A DNA stretch of 64,000 nucleotides, taken from the NCBI RefSeq assembly GCF_027706145.1, contig NZ_JAQFWW010000006.1, positions 124,001-188,000 of the forward strand, in the 5' to 3' direction. This DNA comes from Bacillus changyiensis (lineage in GTDB: Bacteria; Bacillota; Bacilli; Bacillales; Bacillaceae). A program made the position numbers and the translations under genes. Below, piece by piece: positions 39,928-47,642 of this stretch. Under the pieces are notes generated by a model. It was not told the DNA's origin, did not search any database, and saw only the letters and a program-made list of their open reading frames with translations. How positions within the stretch are numbered: position 1 is the stretch's first letter; each line of letters starts with the position of its first letter.

Positions 39928-41601
39928 CTATATTCCCTTCTCATTCGTCATGAATGTTTCGTATTGTTGGCAAACATGATCAATTTGCTCTTTTAAATAA
40001 TCGATAATGTGCGGAACATGTTCAGGCATTGTATAAGGAGAAATCACAAAAAACTTGCTCACACATAACGGAACCTCAACTCCTTCACGGGTTCCAACCA
40101 ACAGATGCTTTTTCGTGTCACCAAAAAAGATTTTGTCTCTTTGCTCTCCCAGTTTTTCGAATAACTTTTCATTTAAGCGATTGTTTCTCTCCAAATCCTC
40201 ACTGCTGCATTTCCCTGAGATCTCCTCTGCAAACCGTGGTGCTCCTTGAGGATATATACGAAACAGTGTTGACATTCCATAGTTGTCCGGATTCATAATC
40301 TCCGCCTGTGGAATTCGTTCACTGAGCTGCTTACGAAAATGAAGGTTCACTTCAAGAAACTGTCCGAAAAGCTTTTGGTAACCTTCAATACCAAATGCCA
40401 TTAACGCACTGTACATACTGATAGAACTAGCCATGCGAGAACATTCCAGCGTATAGCCTGTATGATAGTCTCCATACCCGCGATGCCCGACATAAGGAGT
40501 CTCATCAGGATCAAGATCAACCCGTTTCAGATCATTGGCATCTTTTACAAGAAACAGACTTGTCACATAAGGGGTCTGACCAAGCTTCTGAAAGTCAAAA
40601 CATAGTGAATCTGCCAAATGCAAATGTCTCATTTTTTCTTTGATCCCGCTTATCATCCTGACAACACCCGGACTAAATGATAGTGCATTCTCTTTCAGAT
40701 CATAATCATTAAAAAAGGCCAAAAAACCACCTAAAGCGGAATCCGCATGAATATGAGGAACAGGCAATCCAAACTCGCGCGACGTTTCCTCAGCAGCTAG
40801 TCGCACGGCATGGACATCATCAATTCCGATCGCATCTGTTGTTCCTGTCGTTGCCACAATATAAACTGGGATTCCCCCTGTTTCACAAACCTCTTTTAAT
40901 TTTCTTCTTAAATCTTCTGTATCCATGGAATGATCAAGATGTGTTTTCACTTTGATCAGATGATGACTTCCAAGTCCAGCCGCTTCCATGGACTTATACA
41001 AGCTATAATGGGCCGCTTCAGAACAGAAAGCATAGAAATTCCCGGGAACCCCTTCTTGAAGAGATGAAGGTGCCATCTTGGCAATCGCAATCCGCAGTCC
41101 GCTATAGACAGCGCCCTGACCACCCCATGTTGTATAACCTCCGCTTTTTTCAGCATCATAACCAGCTAATTTTGACATCATTGCAGTTACCTTGACTTCA
41201 GCCTCAGCTCCAGCAGGACCGTAGACATCCCACAAGTTATTACCATTGACCATAAAAGCGGCAATCATGCCTAAGATTCCCGGAATACTAGCCATTGGAA
41301 GAATATTTGTCAAAAAATATTTTGAGTGATAGGGATGGTCATGTAAAAGTTTGAGCAGCTCATCATTGACATTCTTCATTGGCATACCCGTGGACGGAAT
41401 CTCGCTTTCTGAAATCAATTTTTCATAAAAAAAGCCTTCCCGGTTCTTCTGTCCTTTCAGATTAACCTGATCCGGATTTTTCAACTCATCCACACCTTTG
41501 ATAAGTTGGCCGATCAAATCCATCAATTCACTTCTTTTCGCTGCATTTCCATCCTCACTTGGAAACCACTTCTGTACATCTGAGGTGCTATTTTGCTGCA
41601 T
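39928..41601 (-). CDS. PLP-dependent group II decarboxylase (aromatic/glutamate decarboxylase-like)
   Basis: 557 residues, fold type I PLP enzyme of decarboxylase group II. LWDVYGPAGAEAEVKVTAMMSKLAGY and GYTTWGGQGAVYSGLRIA (about 145-172) form the PLP phosphate site, His198 in SEAAHYS should stack on PLP, HIHADSALGGF supplies the Asp, and Lys339 in CFDFQKLGQTPY is the likely Schiff-base lysine (FDFQK replaces the commoner DxHK). An N-terminal extension of about 100 residues has no known role. Amino-acid substrate unknown (tyrosine, aspartate and glutamate enzymes share this form). Co-transcribed with tlpC. Confidence 0.82.
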   Translation of the reverse strand: MQQNSTSDVQKWFPSEDGNAAKRSELMDLIGQLIKGVDELKNPDQVNLKGQKNREGFFYEKLISESEIPSTGMPMKNVNDELLKLLHDHPYHSKYFLTNILPMASIPGILGMIAAFMVNGNNLWDVYGPAGAEAEVKVTAMMSKLAGYDAEKSGGYTTWGGQGAVYSGLRIAIAKMAPSSLQEGVPGNFYAFCSEAAHYSLYKSMEAAGLGSHHLIKVKTHLDHSMDTEDLRRKLKEVCETGGIPVYIVATTGTTDAIGIDDVHAVRLAAEETSREFGLPVPHIHADSALGGFLAFFNDYDLKENALSFSPGVVRMISGIKEKMRHLHLADSLCFDFQKLGQTPYVTSLFLVKDANDLKRVDLDPDETPYVGHRGYGDYHTGYTLECSRMASSISMYSALMAFGIEGYQKLFGQFLEVNLHFRKQLSERIPQAEIMNPDNYGMSTLFRIYPQGAPRFAEEISGKCSSEDLERNNRLNEKLFEKLGEQRDKIFFGDTKKHLLVGTREGVEVPLCVSKFFVISPYTMPEHVPHIIDYLKEQIDHVCQQYETFMTNEKGI

Positions 41602-41842
41602 GATTTTCTCTCTCCTGACTTGTCTTTTTTATGTATGAAAAAATGTCCCCCTTTGAAATATCGTTTAATAGAATCCATTATTTTAGGTATTTAGTCCATT
41701 TTTCATATATTTATTTCATATTCCTAAAGTACTAAAAGATTTATCCTAAGGAAAATTGCCCCTATCAATTTAAAATAAGTTGACTCGATTTTGAAGATTA
41801 TGTATGATTCAAACAAATATTGTTAGCTAGAATTTACTCTAG

Positions 41843-42170
41843 TCACAGCATGGAATAGTGGATGACACAGCAAATGAGTTGGAGGAGGGAATCTCTTATT
41901 AAGGCGAAAAGTGAACCACAACAACCTATTGGTCTCGATCTTTCAAACTGTTGTCTGGTAAAAAAAGTGTGAATATAAAAGAAATCAGGAAGCTTACGGC
42001 ATCTAACAAAATGGCGATAGGAGCTGTCAACAATTGAACCAAATACCCGCCTAGTCCAGATCCGGCAACTTGTGCAGCTCCATTGGTAACTTCTAATCTT
42101 GCATTTCCTTTTAATAAAGATTGAGAGGAGATGATTTCTGGTAAGTAAGATGAGTAGGAAATATGTTGAA
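41843..42170 (-). pseudogene. Fragment of an MFS exporter gene
   Basis: On the reverse strand YLPEIISSQSLLKGNARLE, AAQVAGSGLGGYLVQLLTAP and IAILLDAVSFLISFIFTLFL read in one frame (42170 to 41936): the helix 4-6 region of MFS_3 (enterobactin-exporter-type) proteins. It stops at TAG; a second frame continues with a possible ALIRDSLLQ. Both the N- and C-terminal halves are missing. Confidence 0.75.
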
Positions 42171-42296
42171 CTTTTAGAAAATGGCATACTGGAATTAAAT
42201 AATGTTTATAGTCGGGAAGACTCTCTTTTAGTTCATATATTTAAAGGTCTGACCATACATTTGAAAAACATCTTTCCTGATGAAACAGATGAATAA
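42150..42296 (+). CDS. Short unassigned open frame, possible gene end
   Basis: 48 codons (MSRKYVELLENGILELNNVY to FPDETDE). It reads like the C-terminal helices of a regulator, with no ribosome site and upstream stop codons, so probably the surviving end of a gene lost with the neighbouring exporter. Not identified. Confidence 0.25.
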   Translation: MSRKYVELLENGILELNNVYSREDSLLVHIFKGLTIHLKNIFPDETDE

Positions 42297-42393
42297 AAAG
42301 TCATTTCTGCATGAGCCCTTATCAGGACTATCTTTCCTATCATCCATTTGCTAGAATAAAACAAGACAAATAATCGATAAGAGGTCGCATATC

Positions 42394-43065
42394 ATGAAAA
42401 TTTACGCTGTTTATCTGGATCAACTCCCCGAGCCCGACCAATTTGAGCGGATGATGGCTATCGTTTCTGAAGAGAAGCGACATAAAGTAAAACGCTACAG
42501 GTATCCTGAAGATGCCAATCGGACATTGATCGGTGAAGTCCTTGTTAGACATATCATCAAAGAAACATATCAACTACCAAATGAAGATATTTCATTTACG
42601 ACAGGACCGCATGGCAAACCTTCTGCCAAAGGTTTGCCTGATTTCCATTTTAATATTTCTCATTCAGGCAGCTGGGTCATCTGCGGAGCTGGTAGATCAG
42701 CGGTAGGAGTTGATGTCGAAAAAATCAAGCCGATTAGCTTCGATATCGCAGAACGATTCTTTTCCCCGGCAGAATACCGTGATTTAATGGCAAAAAAAGC
42801 AGCAGAGCAGCTCTCCTATTTCTATCATTTATGGACAATCAAAGAAAGCTTTGTCAAACAAGCTGGGAAAGGTTTGGCATTACCGCTTGATTCATTTTCT
42901 ATCAAGCTTGATGGACAAGGCCGTGTCTTCGTGAACGCACCCCAGACCTATCTGCCATGTTATCTCAAAACTTTTGAACTTGATCCAGATTATAAAATGG
43001 CAGCTTGCTCAGCAGCTGATGATCTGCCTGATGAGGTAATCAAAAAACGATATGATGAACTTTAG
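42394..43065 (+). CDS. sfp: 4'-phosphopantetheinyl transferase Sfp
   Basis: 223 residues, the two-domain Sfp type. Motifs: FTTGPHGKPSAKGLPDFHFNISHS (P1/P2, about 66-90), GVDVEKIKP with the Mg-binding acids (about 107-115), RFFSPAEY and WTIKESFVKQAGKGLALPL (about 149-168). It transfers phosphopantetheine from CoA to carrier proteins of peptide and polyketide synthetases, with broad specificity. AAGAGGT before ATG. The frame is intact, unlike the truncated sfp0 of B. subtilis 168. It overlaps the end of ycxD by 4 bp, tail to tail. Confidence 0.94.
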   Translation: MKIYAVYLDQLPEPDQFERMMAIVSEEKRHKVKRYRYPEDANRTLIGEVLVRHIIKETYQLPNEDISFTTGPHGKPSAKGLPDFHFNISHSGSWVICGAGRSAVGVDVEKIKPISFDIAERFFSPAEYRDLMAKKAAEQLSYFYHLWTIKESFVKQAGKGLALPLDSFSIKLDGQGRVFVNAPQTYLPCYLKTFELDPDYKMAACSAADDLPDEVIKKRYDEL

Positions 43066-44408
43066 TAATAGGATGTTTCAATGACGTGCTTGAGCAGGTT
43101 CATTCCATGGTGAATATCTTCTTTCTTAACATTAGATGTGTTAATTTTTAACAGATTTCTTTTTTTGAAAAAAGACAAATAATGCATATCAACAGATTCA
43201 AGTAAAACATTGTGTTTTTTCATGTTCCTGATGATACGGGAAACTGACAGTTTTCGATTGAGTTCAAGATGTGTATGGACACACAGCTGATCGCCAGGGT
43301 AAAAACGGATGAGGCCTTCAAGTGATCGAGAAACCTCCTGCAAAGATGTGTAAAGCTGGTGTGACCTTTTGCCATATGAAAAGCTGATTTTTTGCTTGTG
43401 CCTTTCAAACATTCCGCTTTTCAAATAGATTTCTAAAGCAGCTTGTGACAGCATAGAACTGTCAATATCTATTAATCGTTTAAATTGATTAAACATCTCA
43501 GTTAATGAATCAGGCAGTACAGCAATACCGACACGCAGTCCAGGAAAAATCATCTTCGAAAAACTCTTTAAATAAATAACATGTTCTGAAGTATCATAGG
43601 AAAATAACGGATCTGCTTTCTTATTTCTTTCTAAATCTCCTAAAAAATCATCCTCTACAATAAAAACATCATACTTTTCTGCAAGATCAACAATCCGCTT
43701 TTTTTCTGGTTCTGTATAGGAGTTTCCAAGCGGATTGTGGAATCTCGGCATCGTATAAAAAAATTTGATATCTTCTGTTTGAAAAAGATGTTCTAAATGG
43801 TCAAAATCTATTCCGTTTGCTGTCCGTTCAATCCCAATCACTGGAAGTTGATGAACTTCCAAATATTGAATAAACAAGTGGTAACTAGGCTGTTCAAGCA
43901 GTATTTTTTGTTTGTGATTAGGAAACGACAGTGAAGCGAGCAAAGCTAATCCCTGTTGGACACCAGATGTAATAAATATATTGGACATTCTTGTAAATAC
44001 TTGAGAATTCACAAGCTCTTTTTGTATAACTTCAATTAAAGACGGCAACCCTTTTGGGGTTCCATAAATAAACAAATCATTTTTATAGATATCAATGGCT
44101 TTATTGATGCAATGTTGAAAATCCAGATATGGGAATACGTCAGGATCTGGGCTGGATGCGACAAAGTCAATGACACGACTGTGAGTGTTTGATAGATGAG
44201 TTGTTTTCACAACATAATAGCCGCTTTTAGGAACGGAATAGATCATGTGTTGTTTTTCAAGTTCGTTTAAGGCCCTAATCACCGTGCTCTTGCTCAAACT
44301 GTGCCGCTCAGCAAGGGTGCGAATGGATGGAAGCTTGTCTCCTTCTTTATAAAAACGGCTCTTAATCAAACTTTCTAATTGATTCATCAACTCAACGTAT
44401 TTTTGCAT
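43062..44408 (-). CDS. ycxD: MocR-family regulator YcxD (GntR HTH fused to aminotransferase fold)
   Basis: 448 residues. N-terminal GntR winged helix (about 1-70): YKEGDKLPSIRTLAERHSLSKSTVIRALNELE. C-terminal class I aminotransferase-like domain (about 100-445) with FITSGVQQGLALLASLSFP, TMPRFHNPLGNSY, VEDDFLGDL and the PLP lysine in YLKSFSKMIFPGLRVG. Such proteins use PLP or an amino compound as signal. The ATG at 44408 has AAAGGAG 5 nt upstream. Divergent from the EamA transporter ycxC with a perfect 20-bp palindrome between them. Confidence 0.92.
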   Translation of the reverse strand: MQKYVELMNQLESLIKSRFYKEGDKLPSIRTLAERHSLSKSTVIRALNELEKQHMIYSVPKSGYYVVKTTHLSNTHSRVIDFVASSPDPDVFPYLDFQHCINKAIDIYKNDLFIYGTPKGLPSLIEVIQKELVNSQVFTRMSNIFITSGVQQGLALLASLSFPNHKQKILLEQPSYHLFIQYLEVHQLPVIGIERTANGIDFDHLEHLFQTEDIKFFYTMPRFHNPLGNSYTEPEKKRIVDLAEKYDVFIVEDDFLGDLERNKKADPLFSYDTSEHVIYLKSFSKMIFPGLRVGIAVLPDSLTEMFNQFKRLIDIDSSMLSQAALEIYLKSGMFERHKQKISFSYGKRSHQLYTSLQEVSRSLEGLIRFYPGDQLCVHTHLELNRKLSVSRIIRNMKKHNVLLESVDMHYLSFFKKRNLLKINTSNVKKEDIHHGMNLLKHVIETSYY

Positions 44409-44427
44409 GTGGTCTCCTTTGGTCCAC

Positions 44428-44447
44428 AATCTGTACCGGTACAGATT
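44428..44447. promoter_or_regulatory. Perfect 20-bp palindrome, probable YcxD operator
   Basis: AATCTGTACCGGTACAGATT is fully symmetric. It lies 20 bp before the ycxD start and 96 bp before ycxC, over the region expected to hold both promoters, and is the obvious binding site for the MocR-type dimer. Confidence 0.75.
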
Positions 44448-44542
44448 GGCTTTTTTTATATTGTAGCAAACTGATCTTCAAGATATGATGACATGAGCCG
44501 GCAAATATCAAATGTTGCATGCATACATGACGGAGATGGTTA

Positions 44543-45442
44543 ATGATGTATAAATCTGCTTATTTGGCAGCGTTGTTGTACGCTTTGATAATTGGTTTTT
44601 CATTTTTATTTATTAAACTAGCCCTTACAGTTGCTGAACCGCTTGATATACTCGCTCATCGCTTTACAATTGCGTTTTGTCTTGTCGTTCTATTTGGTAC
44701 GCTTAAGATTAAAATTCGTTTGAAAGACGTTTTCGTCATGTTGCCGGTCGCTTTATGTTACCCAGTCATGTTTTTTGCTTTTCAAGTCTTTGGGCTTGTC
44801 TATACTTCTTCTTCTGAAGCAGGGATCATTCAAGCGGCCATTCCCATTTTAACGATGCTGTTGGCTCACTATTTTTTAAAAGAGCGTTTCAGCAAACAGC
44901 AGTTGTTTTTCACTGTTTTATCAGCGGCAGGAGTGACTTATATCTTCTTGATGAAAAGTACCAATGTACAAATGAGCAATTTAATAGGTATTTTGCTAAT
45001 CCTAATGTCAGCTCTTTCTTCAGCGGGTTACAGCATAATGGTAAGAAAACTGAGCCGGACATTCACTTCACTGGAACTAACATATGTGATTTTAGCGGTA
45101 GGCTTTCTTTTTTTCAACGGAATCGCTGTTTTCGGTCATATCTCAAATGGAACACTCAGTGAATTCTTTATTCCCTTTACAAAGCCAATCTTTATGTTGA
45201 CAGTTCTTTATTTAGGGGTATTTTCATCGTTTGCAACTGCCTTTTTGTCAAATTATGCTCTATCAAAAATTGAAGCTGCAAAAATGAGCATGTTCAATCA
45301 TTTAGCAACATTAGTAACGATTCTAGCAGGAGTTATCGCTTTAGGGGAAAGGTTAGAATGGTTTCATCTGATCGGTACCATCATGATTATGACCGGAATC
45401 ATTGGAGCGACGAAAACACAACAACGGAAGGGGGTGTCCTGA
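44543..45442 (+). CDS. ycxC: EamA/DMT-family transporter YcxC
   Basis: 299 residues, ten membrane helices from a doubled EamA domain: AYLAALLYALIIGFSFLFIKLAL starts repeat 1 and NLIGILLILMSALSSAGYSIM starts repeat 2; SKIEAAKMSMFNHLATLVTILAG and the short loop GERLEWFHLIGTIMIM close it. Exporter of metabolites or amino acids; substrate unknown. Divergent from ycxD, which very likely controls it. CGGAGATGG precedes ATG. Confidence 0.9.
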   Translation: MMYKSAYLAALLYALIIGFSFLFIKLALTVAEPLDILAHRFTIAFCLVVLFGTLKIKIRLKDVFVMLPVALCYPVMFFAFQVFGLVYTSSSEAGIIQAAIPILTMLLAHYFLKERFSKQQLFFTVLSAAGVTYIFLMKSTNVQMSNLIGILLILMSALSSAGYSIMVRKLSRTFTSLELTYVILAVGFLFFNGIAVFGHISNGTLSEFFIPFTKPIFMLTVLYLGVFSSFATAFLSNYALSKIEAAKMSMFNHLATLVTILAGVIALGERLEWFHLIGTIMIMTGIIGATKTQQRKGVS

Positions 45443-45465
45443 AAGTAGTATGGATGAATAAATTT

Positions 45466-45560
45466 GGGGATTTGCTCGCGTTCCGCGGGCGATCCGCGAG
45501 ACCTCGCAGGAGCTCGTTGTTCCCGTAGGAGTCTCGCAATTCCCCCTGATTCATGTTGAT
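45466..45560. repeat. GC-rich inverted-repeat element
   Basis: An abrupt GC-rich block in AT-rich DNA. It contains CTCGCGTTCCGCGGG, CGATCCGCGAG, GCGAGACCTCGCAGGAGCTC and CCGTAGGAGTCTCGC, with nested inverted repeats (CCGCG-N4-CGCGG type; GCGAGAC pairing with GTCTCGC). From memory it resembles short interspersed GC-rich repeats common in Bacillaceae genomes. It lies between ycxC and the AAA ATPase gene. Confidence 0.6.
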
Positions 45561-45591
45561 AAAGGATTTTTTAAACAGCTCCTTCCTTATA

Positions 45592-46314
45592 CTACTTAAA
45601 CAATTCAGCCAATAATTTTTCACGGTGCTGAAGAAAATATTTTGTTAACTGGTAATGTTCGGTGTCCTCATAGTTTACTTTGGCAATCTGGTCACCATCA
45701 AAACTGAAAATATCTGCATCTGGATATCCGAGTAAAATCGGAGAGTGGGAAGCGATGATGAACTGAGCTTGCTTCTTCTTGGTTAGATCATGAATCATTT
45801 TTAAGAAAGTCAATTGTCTTGTCGGGGATAAAGCAGCTTCAGGTTCATCAAGTAAATAGATTCCTTTTCCTGTGAATCGATACTTAAAAAGCGACAAAAA
45901 CGATTCTCCATGGGATTGCTGATGAAGTGAACGTCCACCATAATTGATAAACATGTTAAGATCTTCCTCTATCTCATCAATATGTGATGCAAAATGATAA
46001 AACGATTCAGCCCGTAGGAAAAAACCAGTCGTTACTTTAGGGAGCCAGGAAAGTCTGATATAGTCTCCTAAAACAGATTCAGATTGATCCACTTCATATG
46101 TATTCTGTCTTCCCCCGCCTGCCGTGTTGAATTCACACTTATCGGCAATAGCTTCAAGCAGGGTTGATTTTCCGGTGCCGTTTTCTCCGACAAAAAAAGT
46201 CACACCTTTTTGGAAAGTCAATTCTTTCAAATGATGAATCGCCGGAATTGAAAACGGATATTCCGAATAAGAAGACACTTTTTCTTGAAGCATCATCAAT
46301 TTTTTCAAAAACAT
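45592..46314 (-). CDS. AAA family ATPase, ABC-type, single domain
   Basis: 240 residues. Walker A FVGENGTGKSTLLEAIA (about 41-57), a signature-like QSHGESFLSLF, Walker B GIYLLDEPEAALSP and switch His in IIASHSPILLGYP. This is the stand-alone soluble ATPase family related to the RecF/SMC heads, with no transporter partner here. ATG 46314 follows GAGGTGA. Role unknown; DNA repair, defence or regulatory functions have been suggested for relatives. Confidence 0.82.
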   Translation of the reverse strand: MFLKKLMMLQEKVSSYSEYPFSIPAIHHLKELTFQKGVTFFVGENGTGKSTLLEAIADKCEFNTAGGGRQNTYEVDQSESVLGDYIRLSWLPKVTTGFFLRAESFYHFASHIDEIEEDLNMFINYGGRSLHQQSHGESFLSLFKYRFTGKGIYLLDEPEAALSPTRQLTFLKMIHDLTKKKQAQFIIASHSPILLGYPDADIFSFDGDQIAKVNYEDTEHYQLTKYFLQHREKLLAELFK

Positions 46315-46371
46315 ATGAATCACCTCAGGTGAAATTTTATGTTATAATATGGAAAGAAGGAGGGGTGTTTA

Positions 46372-46812
46372 TTGACACGTTTTTTGTTAATAGCTGTTTT
46401 TATGCTAGTTAGCAGTCTGTTTAGTTTTGGGATTCGTGCAGAAGCTGAAATAGTGAAGTATCCCAAAAAATTAGATATGACTTTTACTGCGACCCACATC
46501 CAAGATATTCCCCACACTGATTTTGCTCCACCATTATATGATCACTGGAAATTAGGGTATAGGTTTACAATTTTCAATGCCGAAAATTGTAAAACGAAAA
46601 TTAAAATACAAATGATGCATCTTTCTGGCAGATATATGAGTTTAAGTATAAAAGAGTTCGTCGGCAATATGCCGAATCGTACGGCTGAAGACGTTACTCC
46701 TGTTATGCAACGCACATATCGGCTCTATTTTGAAAATACAGAAGGCGAATGTCAAAACATTCATGTAAAAGGCACATATGGGCCTGTTCCAGATCCCCCA
46801 TATGTACCATAA
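46372..46812 (+). CDS. Small secreted protein of unknown function
   Basis: 146 residues: signal peptide (about 1-24, FLLIAVFMLVSSLFSFGIRAEA), then a mature domain with two Cys (about 67 and 124) that could form a disulfide, and a proline-rich end GPVPDPPYVP. TTG start with AAGGAGGGG. No family recognised. The 3' end overlaps the opposite-strand DUF3147 gene by 52 bp inside an inverted repeat. Confidence 0.7.
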   Translation: MTRFLLIAVFMLVSSLFSFGIRAEAEIVKYPKKLDMTFTATHIQDIPHTDFAPPLYDHWKLGYRFTIFNAENCKTKIKIQMMHLSGRYMSLSIKEFVGNMPNRTAEDVTPVMQRTYRLYFENTEGECQNIHVKGTYGPVPDPPYVP

Positions 46813-47135
46813 ACCGTCACTTTTTGCAACAGTAAACATCCACCCCAGCCACAGATTCCAAAGATAAAAGACAGCATGAAAGAAAATGATGCTTTTAAAC
46901 TAAGAACGACGATGACAAGAAGAACCGCAGTTGCCGGGAAACCCCACAACACACCAACCGCAAATTGGCTTAAATATTTTGGAGTAGCCCCTTGGACACT
47001 TAACCAAAATAAACTTAAGAGACTGACAAGTGGAAGTGCCGCAATAATACCTCCAGCCTCGGGATATTTTCTGGCGATCTCGGTTACTATGCCAATCAAA
47101 ACTGCGGAAACAATAATTTTAATAATTAAAAACAT
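46761..47135 (-). CDS. DUF3147-type small membrane protein
   Basis: 124 residues with four hydrophobic helices (about 2-20, 28-48, 57-78, 82-105). IIVSAVLIGIVTEIARKYPEAGGIIAALPLVSLLSLFWL is the family's first half. Function unknown. It follows a MarR regulator with a 10-bp overlap, so the pair form an operon. Its last 17 codons lie in the sequence that also encodes the end of the convergent secreted protein, giving GTYGGSGTGPYVPFT. Confidence 0.8.
   Translation of the reverse strand: MFLIIKIIVSAVLIGIVTEIARKYPEAGGIIAALPLVSLLSLFWLSVQGATPKYLSQFAVGVLWGFPATAVLLVIVVLSLKASFSFMLSFIFGICGWGGCLLLQKVTVYGTYGGSGTGPYVPFT
46771..46808. repeat. Inverted repeat shared by the ends of two convergent genes
   Basis: GGCACATATGGG (46771-46782) pairs with CCCATATGTACC (46797-46808), 11 of 12 bases, around a 14-nt loop. 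It lies within both coding frames. No T run follows on either side, so it is at best a weak terminator. Confidence 0.7.
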
Positions 47136-47548
47136 GATTTTGCCGCCTGGCTTAACATGGAAAATGCATCCTCAAACAATTTAAGTTGATCTTCATTTAA
47201 TTGTTGCAATACCTTTTGTAGTTTTTTCTGGTCTAGCTGGGTGTGCCGTTTTACTACGTCTTCACCTTCAACTGTTAATGTAACATAAACTTTTCGTTCG
47301 TCTTGGCTGTCCCTCTGTTTTTGCACAAACTTTTTTTGAAGCAATCGTTTCACATGTTCTGATGCCGTATTATGGGATACATTGAAAAAATAAGCTACAG
47401 CACCAATGGTAACCGATTGGTTTTTTTCAAGATATTGAAGCAATCGAATAGCTTGGTGTGTTAAGTTATCAGCATGTCTTTCGTGTAAGTTATAGTATAT
47501 ATCTGTCCAGTTTTGATTAATTGATTCACTTAACTTGTCTAGATTCAT
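47126..47548 (-). CDS. MarR-family transcriptional regulator
   Basis: 140 residues, one winged-helix domain: VTIGAVAYFFNVSHNTASEHVKRLLQKKFV (about 46-76) then the wing RDSQDERKVYVTLT. Dimerisation helices at both ends. Very likely controls its own operon with the DUF3147 membrane gene. The promoter region 47549-47642 holds TATCTCAGTGTACGATATA-like AT-rich sequence with no clear palindrome. Confidence 0.88.
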   Translation of the reverse strand: MNLDKLSESINQNWTDIYYNLHERHADNLTHQAIRLLQYLEKNQSVTIGAVAYFFNVSHNTASEHVKRLLQKKFVQKQRDSQDERKVYVTLTVEGEDVVKRHTQLDQKKLQKVLQQLNEDQLKLFEDAFSMLSQAAKSCF

Positions 47549-47642
47549 TGAAATCCCCCTACTTATATCTCAGTGTACGATATATTCTCAAATTAAGACA
47601 TTAAATAACACCCAGCAGTATACACCAGGTGTTCGTCATGAT

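Larger units (their letters stand above)
41602..42393. other. Region between decarboxylase and sfp, with transporter debris
   Basis: 41602-41842 is AT-rich promoter DNA for the decarboxylase with no clear sigma-D box. 41843-42170 holds the remains of an MFS gene on the reverse strand, and 42150-42296 a short forward frame. In B. subtilis sfp lies next to the surfactin operon; nothing of srfA is visible here. Confidence 0.5.
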
